Origin: Phanerochaete sordida
Taxonomy: Eukaryota > Basidiomycota > Agaricomycetes > Polyporales > Phanerochaetaceae
DNA: 64,000 nt
NCBI GenBank assembly: GCA_019973155.2
Contig: BPQB01000051.1
Coordinates: 124,001-188,000 of the forward strand
Reading direction: 5' to 3'
The notes beneath the pieces were generated by a model that made no database searches, was not told the origin of the DNA, and saw nothing but the letters and a program-made list of their open reading frames with translations. Shown one piece after another: positions 1-9,000 of this stretch (its first letter is position 1; the number at the start of each line of letters is the position of its first letter). A program made the position numbers and the translations under genes.

Positions 1-7
1 CCAGACT

Positions 8-1660
8 TCACGCCTTAACCTTCCGCGACACGATACCGAAGAACGACCGAACCAGCTGCCACTTCGTCTCGCCGCCACTCCCCGCCTCCCCGCCGCGGCG
101 CGCCGCAGCCTGCTCCGCGCGCCGCACCTTGTCGATGCGCTTGTTGAGCGCCTTCTCGGCCTGCTCGTCGCCCTTGGTCCCCATCACGCGGACGCCGCGG
201 CAGAGCCGCGCGAGGAGCCGCACGACGTCGTCGGCGACGCCTGCCTGGATGTCGACGATGCCGAGGTCTATATCCTTCGCCACGAACGTGTGGGCGAGCG
301 GTACGTCCAGCGGGGCCTGTGCGATCTGCAGCGGCAGGCGGAGCGAGTAGAGCTTAGGGCAGAGACACGCGAACGGCAGGACAGCGTCGACGGGGAGGAG
401 GCGGTCGGTCGCGGTAGGGGGCGTCGCGGACGCGCTGTCGGATATACATAGCGTGTGCAGCTGCGGCCAGGCATGCGCCATGGCCTCAGCGTCGCCTAGG
501 GTGAGGCGGACGGGCAAGGTGCTCAGTCGCAGCGTCCCGAGGTTCCGCAAGGAGAACAACGGCGCGAGCATTCGTGCGTCAAGGATATGGGTATCTTCGA
601 CAGGCGATGCAAACGGGAACCAGTTGACGTCGAACGCGAAGGATTGGAGCGTAGATAAATGCGAGATCTCGTGGAGTATGACATGCAAGTCGGCCGCGAG
701 AGGTCGGCGGTGATTCGCCGGATTTCTCAGACTGGAAAAGTCGACCTGCGGGTATATGCTCAACTCTTGCAACACGGGGGCTTCTAGGTTCTTCAAGTAC
801 GGCAAGAGGGCAGGGATGTTGACCAGTTGGACCCAGACCATGAGATGTGTCATCGCTGGGAAGAGAAGAGTGGCTGTCTCCACCGCGGTGAAGTCGTTTA
901 GAGACAGCTCGCGCAACGTCGAAAGGGTTGACAGATGTTGGATCGCTCGAGGGAATGATAGGGAGACATAGACTCGGGTGAGCTTCTCCATCTTCAAAAG
1001 GGCACTGGAGAACTTCTGAGACAATGCCTCCGACTGGCAGTCCGCTCCGCAAGTCATTCTGTCCATGAAGATGGTTTCGAGCGTCGAGGCGCAGCCAGGA
1101 AGAGCGTCCATGATATCTTCAATGTGGTCTGAATGTATCTTCTTCAGTTTGAGGTGACGCAAAGGCGACTGCAAGAGCAGTGAGGAGGGTAGCAGCGAGT
1201 TCGACCGCAGGGTGTGGAGGTTGGGGAAGAGCTGGCCGTACGGGAAGTGTTCCATGATCAACTCCAAGGAAGGGTTCATGAACGAGAAAGACAGCTCCCA
1301 GCAGTCCAGGGCCCGCACGCGTCTCGCGTACTGAGCAAGACGTTGCCATTCGAGTTCGGAGGGCAGCCGCATGAAGGTCTGTGCGAGAGCGGGTCAACAT
1401 AAGCCGCTGGCAAGGAGAAAATGACATACTACTTCACTCTTCTCTTCATCCTCGCTCATCTCTACGCTTTCAAGGATGTCCTCGGGAAGCACTTGTATGA
1501 GCTGATCTACATCGCTCAAGACCCTCCACCGAACGTTCATGGCGGGGTCAAAGAAGGCGCGGCAGACCAAGGACATCTTCAACAGTGTTTGATCGTCCTC
1601 AGTGCCAACGCCTTCTGCGATATGTTCAACGACTTCGTTTATCAGAAGGGCGTGGTGCAT
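8..1660 (-). CDS. F-box/LRR-like protein, copy A-left
   Basis: Two exons, 1430-1660 and 8-1378, joined across a 51-nt GT-AG intron in phase 0, give about 533 aa. The first 45 residues are an F-box (LINEVVEHIAEGV, then LVCRAFFDPAM), which in this superfamily binds Skp1 in an SCF ubiquitin ligase. The second exon is a long run of irregular leucine-rich repeats, the expected substrate-binding part. I start at the ATG at 1660 because a well-formed 59-nt 5'-UTR intron ends just upstream and the same start aligns in all six family members. The closest relative is the copy at 55227-56852 on the other strand. The protein ends with a basic tail (SRKVKA) at position 8, so the gene is complete although it touches the window edge. 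Substrate unknown. Confidence 0.85.
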
Positions 1661-2165
1661 CGTATCTTCTGCATGGAGCGTCCAAACAGTGAGCAAGGAT
1701 ACAGCAGACCGCTGTAGACGTACGCACCTGTTCTATCACCTCAACGCTATACGCCCGTCTGTCGTCCCTAATCTCTTCCGCTGCTAGCGGTACTCTGTCC
1801 GGACACAAGGTCTTGGGTAGCGCAGGTGGTATCGCAGAGCGGAACGAGGGGATGCAAGTCGTCGAGCGGAAGCGGGTCAGGGGAAGGGGAAGAGCGCGGG
1901 GGGCCTTCAACTCGACTTTCAGGTATAAGAGGCGAGAGAAACAAGGTTCTTGAGGAGCGAGACATGGCAGGAAGACGTGTCGGAGAGGAAACCAGTGAAC
2001 GAACACGGCAAGTCGTCCAAGTCGTCGCCGAATTCGGAAGCGCGGCACGCACGTGACCGTCGCGCCGGGCGGCGCGCTGCAGACAAAGCCGCGTGTTCTC
2101 GCGGCGATGTTCAAGTTTTCCCGCAAATAATGAAAATTGCTAGAGGAATGTACACAAGATAGAGC
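1661..2165 (-). promoter_or_regulatory. Duplicated promoter and 5'-UTR of F-box copy A-left
   Basis: This stretch matches 54725-55226 on the other strand closely by eye, so the promoter was duplicated with the gene. It holds a predicted 5'-UTR intron at 1669-1727 (GTGCGT donor, GCAG acceptor) of 59 nt, the same length as in the other copy. A short upstream reading frame ending near 1770 is also shared by the two copies. Confidence 0.6.
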
Positions 2166-2223
2166 TACAGGAAGAGGGGTAATTAGACAAGTCCTCCAGC
2201 GGTGTGTCCACGTTGAATCTACC

Positions 2224-3819
2224 TTAGCTATCCGTGTCCTGCGGCCCGCCGTACACTTCGTCAACGAGTGTCTTCTTCGCCTTATTCACAGCTTCGACGA
2301 GATCCGTGGCGTGGCCATAGCCTTTCACCCGAGCTGAAGGGAACGTCCTCGCGAGGACACGCAAGGCCGACGTCGAAATCGGCCGGGAAATCTTGGCAGC
2401 CCACAGCGTCTCGAGCGCAGACTGCACTGGCAGCTCTGGGCCGTCGTCCAGCGGCGCCGCGAGCGGCCCTATGCGCAGCGGCAGCTTGAGCTCGCGTAGG
2501 CGTGGCCAGAGATGCGCCAGGGGGAGTAGGTCGCTGACCTGCAGGTCGCGTGGGGAACGTGTCCCGAACATCCGAGCATGCGGCTGGTACAGCAGCAGGT
2601 CCTGGATCCGCGGCCATGCGCGTGCCATGGGCCCGATGTCGGCAGCGGTTAACTCGACTGCGAGGGCACTAAGATCTAGTGTTTCTAGGTCGCGCAGAGC
2701 GTGCAGTGGAGAGAGTGCCGACGGGTCTAGAGCTTCTTCGGGCTCACTGCGGGAGTGTATGTGCTGGTCGCCCTTGAGCTTGAACATGCGCAGAAGGGAT
2801 AATTTGGAGACTTCTCGGACGACGAGATGGATATGAGCCGTAGAGGGAGGTCGTACCAGAACCGCGCCTCCACGAACGACATACGTATGATAGTCAATCC
2901 GTAGACGTTCCAGCACGGGAAGTGCCATTCTTTGCAACAACTTCGCGACCGCGTCCATGTCTGTCCTTACGGAGACGTATAAAGACTTCAGGGCGGGGAA
3001 TAGTGCCTTGGTGCCCTCGACATGCGCGCTGGAGATCGGTAGATGCAATTTCGTGAGATTCGAGAGGGAAGCAAGGTGCCGAAAGGCCTGCGGAACATAG
3101 AGGGAGACGTCGAGGTCCACCAGTTGCTGCAGCTCCGCAAGCGCCTGCCATAGTCGCACTGCAACCTCATGCTCGTCCTCGCTCCGGAAGAGCCCAGAGA
3201 CTCGCAAGTACTTCAGTGTCAACACGCAGTTGGGGAGCACATCGATGATATTTCGCACGCCTTTCGCGTCCACGTCGTCAATATATAGTTCTTGAAGCGG
3301 CGGCCTAAGGAGAAAGTTGGCGTGCGAGCACCCGTAATCCGGGGTCCATTCCCAGAACAAGGAGCGGAGACGGGGAAATGGCTGTCCTCCAGAGAAGTGG
3401 TCCAGTATTGCGCACCAGTGCATCGGCAGGCCTGCGCCCCTCGCGTAGCGTTCGACGCTCAATGCTCGCACGCGCCGAGCGTACACGTCGAAGCGTGCCC
3501 AATCCGCATCGGACGGCCGAGAGCTCGGGACCTACGCGAGGATCAGGGGTCAGAGATTGAATGTCTATAAATACGTAGCTCCACACACCAAGTCCAAATA
3601 GTCGCAGTCCATGTCCGGCTTCCAGGTGAAGCAGCGCTCCGGGAGGAGGTCGACGAGATGTGTCGTGTCCCGCGGCTTCCGCCACAGCACGTCCATGGCT
3701 GGCTCGAAGAATGTGTGGCACGTCAATGCCATGCGCAGAAGTGTCTGCGCGTCGCGGGACCTCGCAAGATTTCCGGCGACCAGCCTGAGAATCTCGTCGA
3801 CGCGGAGGCACCGGTGCAT
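2224..3819 (-). CDS. F-box/LRR-like protein, copy B-left
   Basis: Exons 3589-3819 and 2224-3531 flank a 57-nt intron (GTGTGT donor, CGTAG acceptor) in phase 0, giving about 511-512 aa. Residues 1-45 form the F-box (MHRCLRVDEIL, then MALTCHTFFEPAMDVLW). The rest is leucine-rich, with family signatures such as PSDADWARF, YARRVRAL and LARTFPSARVKGYG near the C-terminus. An AT-rich TATA-like site lies about 95 bases upstream of the ATG (3912-3919, minus strand). The gene sits about 560 bases upstream of copy A-left in the same orientation. In the inverted block on the right, the gene at 52191-53765 has the same relative position. Expected role: substrate adaptor of an SCF ubiquitin ligase; target unknown. 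Confidence 0.85.
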
Positions 3820-4198
3820 CGTACGTGAACCGGTGGCGCGCTGCTTTTGTCTGAGAACGAGAGGGCGACCCGTGCTACGCACGGGGCTCGAGAGACAGGC
3901 GCGGGGCGCTTAATATAATGCGAATTTCCTTCGCATAAAATGGCGTACCCAGGCCGGGGGATCTTTTACTAAGGTCTGAAACTTTGGGAGTGTATACCTA
4001 GTACCTGCTCTCGTTTTATGAGATGCTCAGAATGTATATATAGAGAGGTCATGGTACCCTCGGCGGTCTTCGTCCACTCTTCACTCGCAGCCATCCGAAA
4101 TAGGCAGTGTAGGGCGAACGAAAGCGAGGAGTTCGCAGTGGCATTGTGGAATCTACATTGATAAACTGGCTACTCTAACATGTACATGCAAGTAGATG
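3820..4198. other. Intergenic, no gene seen
   Basis: Upstream region of F-box copy B-left and downstream region of the next gene. It has a TATATATA run on the plus strand at 4035-4042. No reading frame I would defend. Confidence 0.5.
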
Positions 4199-5157
4199 CT
4201 ACGAAGACTTTGTCTTCTTCGAGGGAGGTTGCGAGGGCGTGGGAGTGGAGGGAGTCGATGGTCGCTTCATGATCTTTGGTCCACGCTTTCCGTTCGGTGT
4301 CGATGCTACGACTGAGTCAGCGCGGTGATGAGGTGGCAGTGAATATAATAGATGGCTTACGTGTACCTGACTCATGGTCAGAGGGGGCGATCTGCTGTGC
4401 ACGGCCGAGGAATGCGATGTTCTCGATATCGACGCCGATGTGAGCTGCGGCTTGGGAGTCCTTTGCTGTGACGACGTCTGCGAGCTTGCCCGCTCCTGCG
4501 TATAGGGAGAGATCGCTTGGTACTGGTTTCTTCTCCTTATTCCACCGAGGCAGGTCGGGCAACCGAGCATGGACTTGAAGTGCAGCATCCTTAGTGTTGA
4601 AGGCATACTGACTGATGGGGGTGTGCCATCGAGCTTCGGCTCGGTTCACGTTCGTTGCTGCGCCGCTGACGATGACGTATGGTGCATAGCATGGGAGCTC
4701 TGTAATGGGAAGGGGAGCAAGCTGGACGACCTCATTAGTAACTCGTGAGCTAATTGCTGAAGAGACGTACATAGACAATATCGCCCATGAAGTTGTACTC
4801 TTGTGCATCAACTTCGTCTCCGACATAGGCAGCAATCTGTGAAGGCTGCGGGCGAGCAAGCTAAACAAAGCCAATGAGCAAGGAAGTCTGTGTCGCCGAG
4901 GCAGAGAGGGGACGCACCGTGCACACTACCATGCAGTATATATCCTCGTCCTGCTTCACCACTGACAGATCCCCGCGGTTGTAGTAGCGAACCAAGGCGG
5001 TTGCGAGCTGACAGTCGGGTTCGTCGGTTGATGATGCCGAAGACTTGTCCCTTAGATAGAGGAACATGTCGAAGACAATCCATCCAGGAGCGACACCTTT
5101 GGCCTGAGGGGTTCGGGGGTTTTGAAGGCAGGCTATAGCGACGGTGAGGGCAGACAT
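4199..5157 (-). CDS. Unknown four-exon protein next to the Helitron
   Basis: I do not recognise the family. Four exons read in phase: 4918-5157, 4771-4860, 4361-4730 and 4199-4311, with introns of 57, 40 and 49 nt, giving about 270 aa. The start at 5157 lies about 70 bases below a TATATATA box at 5226-5233. The N-terminal 180 residues alternate hydrophobic strands and polar turns (WIVFDMFLYL, then YCMVVCT, then FMGDIVYVVQLAPL, then PYVIVSGAA). This could suit a small beta-barrel such as an OB fold, but that is only an impression. The C-terminus is proline/serine/threonine rich and ends in a basic stretch (PPSKKTKSS) that could be a nuclear signal. It lies just downstream of the Helitron transposase on the same strand, so it could be Helitron cargo. 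The third donor has an alternative site 7 nt away in the same phase. Confidence 0.55.
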
Positions 5158-5225
5158 AGCGAGGGGCGAACGATTCTGAGAAGCGAAGCTTGGGGGATGG
5201 TCATGGCACTGTCTGAAGCACAATG

Positions 5226-5233
5226 TATATATA
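5226..5233 (-). promoter_or_regulatory. TATA box of the unknown four-exon gene
   Basis: A palindromic TATATATA about 70 bases upstream of the ATG at 5157. The spacing is right for a core promoter. Confidence 0.4.
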
Positions 5234-5365
5234 GCCTGAGTGGTGGAGAGTCTGAGCTGCAGCGAGAGGGAGCCGGAATTTTCGTTGATATTCGTGAGGT
5301 GACCACACAATCCTGGATGGTAAGCCCGCACAAGCTCCTGCCTTATTTGAACATCACGTGACAAA

Positions 5366-5384
5366 CGCGGCCCGGAGGGCCGCG
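5366..5384. other. Perfect GC hairpin
   Basis: An 8-bp self-complementary stem (cgcggccc pairing with gggccgcg) around a 3-base loop. It sits directly inside the left inverted-repeat arm and downstream of a Helitron gene, where Helitron 3' ends usually carry a hairpin. I could not find a convincing CTRR terminus beside it. Confidence 0.5.
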
Positions 5385-5401
5385 ACAACATATACTTAGA
5401 T

Positions 5402-5494
5402 AACCCGAAAGCCCTAATCCCTAAGCCCTAAAACCCTAAAACTAATCCCTAAAACTAAAGCCCTAAAGCCCTAAAACCCTGAAGCCCTAAACCC
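5402..5494. repeat. Telomere-like CCCTAA tract (interstitial)
   Basis: About ten degenerate units of CCCTAA with 0-6-base spacers on the plus strand (TTAGGG on the minus strand). This matches the telomere repeat used by most filamentous fungi. It is internal, not terminal, and lies inside the inverted-repeat unit. Confidence 0.65.
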
Positions 5495-5544
5495 GGACCT
5501 AAAGCGGCGCGCTGACGCGCGCCGCGGCGAGAACCAAAAAATAA

Positions 5545-5620
5545 AACCCTGCCGGGGATCGAAACCCCGCGCCGCTGACAGCGCTCACGCTTAGCCGATA
5601 GTCCACGGCGTCGCATAAAA
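5545..5620 (-). other. tRNA-like sequence with B box and T-rich stop
   Basis: On the minus strand a sequence resembling an A box (TGGACTATCGG) is followed by GGTTTCGATCC inside a perfect GGGG/CCCC stem. It is then followed by a run ending in six Ts, as at RNA polymerase III stops. It does not fold into a full tRNA by eye, so I call it a tRNA-derived remnant or SINE head. Confidence 0.3.
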
Positions 5621-5823
5621 CGAGACGCCCACGGTCGGCTATATCCCATACTGGCGCTTACGCGCGTGGAAAGCTCTCGACGCGCCTTCACGTGATGTCC
5701 ATATAAGGCAGGAGCTTGTTTGGGCTTACCCACCCACAATCCTCGTGAGCCGGGTGCCTCTGGAATATTCTGCGCTGGAAAGCTATCGTAATAGTAGCGC
5801 TTGCTAACTTACAAATGGACAAA

Positions 5824-5895
5824 TAGCTGACCTGGTTAGTACGCGCTGTGAATAACGCAACTACAGAAACCGGTGAGGCCCGAGTTCGAATCATG
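5824..5895 (+). other. Second tRNA-like sequence
   Basis: On the plus strand TAGCTGACCTGG resembles an A box and GAGTTCGAATC a B box about 58 bases later. A CTGT/ACAG pair lies between them where an anticodon stem would be. The T stem is imperfect. Probably a decayed tRNA or tRNA-derived repeat. Confidence 0.25.
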
Positions 5896-6042
5896 GTAAG
5901 TGCAATTATTAAATGTGAAGCTAGTGGGTTTTTGTTTGATCGGAGTCTTTTTGCTTCACATTCTACTGTTTCTTGCTGTTGCTCACCAATATCATAGGCC
6001 ATTATACACACAGAGATAAACAGCGAATTGGTGGTTTTGATT

Positions 6043-9000
6043 CTAATCTAATAAAACCTCAGGATACACAACATTCGCTGTAACATTTCCCAAGGGATGA
6101 TCAGCTGGCAGGAGAATGCGCAGTCGCGACCGGTCAGTGGCTCGTGAAAGAGCGACGTAGAGCTGTCCATGGCCAAATACTGCTGTCCGAAGGTCGATTC
6201 CAACAGTCTTGACTGACTGGCCTTGTGATTTGTTGATCGTCATCGCAAATGCGAGTCGCACTGGGAATTGTCTTCGTCGAAGAATGAACTCGAGTCCCGC
6301 CGTGTCGCTAGGGGTAAGTGTGATCCGTGGGATGAAAGCGAGTTCGCCATCATGGTCACCACCCATTATTCGAACCTCTAGCAGGCGGTCTGACATTCGC
6401 TCGATTGTGAGGCGAGTCCCATTGCAAAGTCCACGTGCAGGGGCAAGGTTACGCAGCAAAATGACCGGGCATCCAGGCTTGAGCCGCAGCGTAGCAGGTG
6501 GAAGACCGGATGGATTGAGCGATCGCAGGAATTCGACAGGTACGGGAGGCGCATCTTGATCACCTTCTTGCTCGACTGAATCGGCACTATGAAAAGTGGC
6601 TTCTTCTCCTGGGAAACACTCCAAAATGTGCTCGTTGATGGTGTTTGCGTCTTCGTTTCGGGCGGAGAGGATCATGCGGTCGAGAAAGTATTGTGGAGGG
6701 GGTACAGGCCGTGTTTCGTTGAGGTCGCCATAGACGAATGCTTGGAGATCCGGCAGTGTTGAGCTGAGGAGATCATCTGGAATGGATATGTTGCCCTGAT
6801 CATCGACTGTACGCCCATGGCCAACGTCGAGGAGCCACTGTGCAAAGCTTGTGGCGCCTATGCTGCCACGAAGTCGCATGTTCTCTCGTAGATGGAGGAT
6901 TTTGACCTGCGTCCACAGAGGGGAATGCTGAAGACAGGCCTCTACGATGTCTTCTCGTGAACCATGAGGGACGACAGGTAGTGTTTGTTGGAAATCCCCG
7001 CCAAAAACGACAGTAAGTCCGCCAAATGTGCGCTCGCTTTCTCGGAGATCCTTGAACGTGCGGTCTGCAGCTTCAGGGCCAAACCGATGCTGCATGGGGA
7101 CTTCGTCCCAGATGACGACATGAGCACGGCGAATGAGATCAGCAAGTGGAGACTGCTTGTTGATGTTGCACGTCGAGATGTCAGAAAGATTTGCGACAGG
7201 AATCCTGAACATCATGTGTGAGGTGCGTCCGCCAGGAAGGAGAAGCGCTGCGATGCCAGAGGATGCGACGCAAAGGACAATGAGGCCCTCAGAGCGCGCC
7301 TTGTAGCATATGGTCTTGTAGACGAATGTCTTCCCAGTTCCAGCTGGCCCGTTGAGGAAGAACACGGCGCCGTCTTGTGCTTCAATCGAGCGCACGATTG
7401 CATCGTATGCATGTCTCTGGCCAACGTTGAGTCGCTCTAGGCTTTCCTGAAGGAGACGGTGCTGCTCTTCGCGATCGTAGGCAAGCTGTTCAGCAATAAG
7501 TCGGTTGTTTTCATCGACATCTTGCCAGTCGCGCTCAGGCCGAGGCATAGTCGGGAAGTCTGCAAGGCTGTGCCCTGCGTCACGAAGGAGATTGTCGAGA
7601 AGGTATAGGCCATAGTCGTAGACATCGTTTGGTGATGGGTCTACGATGTCCCTCTGGCGCAGCCGGTGCTCCAAGTCGTCGCAGATTGATTCGCGAAACT
7701 CTAGCCAGAGCTCCTCAGGTCGAGTGAGGTCGCAGTGAAGGAGTAGCATGCTGAAGAGTTGCCGGAGCCGTGATCCCGTCTGCCAGACAGTAGCGTCTCG
7801 AAGGCACATTCGCCACTCGCCATCGTCTTCCAGGAGTCCTCGTGCCAGGCATGCGTCTCGAAAGGTAGGGAGTAGGACGCCATTGAATGTACGGAGATCC
7901 TCGAATGACTGTGGGCCTTTGACGATAGAAAGCAAGGTGCGAAGGTAAAATCGCTCGCCAGCGATGGGGGAGACATAGTACATTCGCCCAATTGCGCCTG
8001 ATGCAGTGCTTTGACGTAAAGTCCACCTTTTCTCGGCGCGCTGCCAGACGAAGCGGGACGGAAACTCTTGATATGTGTACTGGCGCGCAATTTCTCCTGT
8101 AAAGGATATGAGCATATTTGTCACTGTAGACTGCAAGACCGTACCGAGTTCTCCAGGATTGGAGTTAGCAGTAAAGAACGCAGTCAGAGTCGTCTTCTCT
8201 TGAGCTGCACGCATGCGTACAATCTCAGGATTGTCTCGTGGATCAAAGACGACCATGTGCTGGCCAGGAAGATGAACTTGCAGCCGAACGACATTCGGAT
8301 ATTCTCGGTGAAGGGCGAAATGGAAGATTCGCCATGCTGCTTCGCTTGGCCCAATATAGCGACCCTCGAGAAACTGCTTGATCTCGTCGTTTTGAGCGTG
8401 AATCTCCATAGTCGCGCAGTCGTGACCTTTGAAGATATACTTGTGGATGTACTTGACAGAGCCGACGCTGAATGCGCATTCAACGTTGATGTGGCAGTCG
8501 TATTTAGCAGAGAGGTATGGGGAGTAGGGGACGATCCAGCGGTGATCGAGGAAGTGGCCGGAAACGTAATGTTGAATGCCATCGTTAGGACGGCGATACC
8601 GAGGATAGCCATTGTGGTCCATGGACGTTTCGGACTGGAAGTCCTTTGGAAAGCCTTTAGTGCACTTGCCGTCCTCCATGCAGCGAGCATGTGGGTTGAG
8701 TGCACCACATGGACCATGGACCATACATCGGCGGACTGTCTCGAAGAGAAGGGGTTCGTTGACAGGGTCGGGCCATGTAGCACGTATGCAGGAGTCGACA
8801 TCCTCAGGAGTGCGAAGCTTGTCTTGATCGCGAAGCCAGACCAAGAGATGCATATGAGGGAGACCACGTTTTTGGAACTCGATAGTGTAGACGTGAGCAA
8901 CTGCGCGACCGAAGATGCCATGTTTCATGATGTCGTCCAGCAGAGCATCTCTCTTGAGCTTGAAAACGCGGCTGAGCAGGTCAGGACGGTCCTCAGGCCT

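Larger units (their letters stand above)
5317..5732. repeat. Inverted-repeat unit of about 416 bp
   Basis: The arms at 5317-5360 and 5689-5732 are inverted copies, with a 42-bp core showing four mismatches by eye and CACGTG at the inner edges. The 328-bp interior holds a perfect 8-bp-stem hairpin (5366-5384), a telomere-like CCCTAA tract, a very GC-rich patch and a tRNA-like box. No target duplication is obvious outside the arms. It may be a foldback/MITE-like insertion or a rearranged pair of promoters. Confidence 0.6.
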
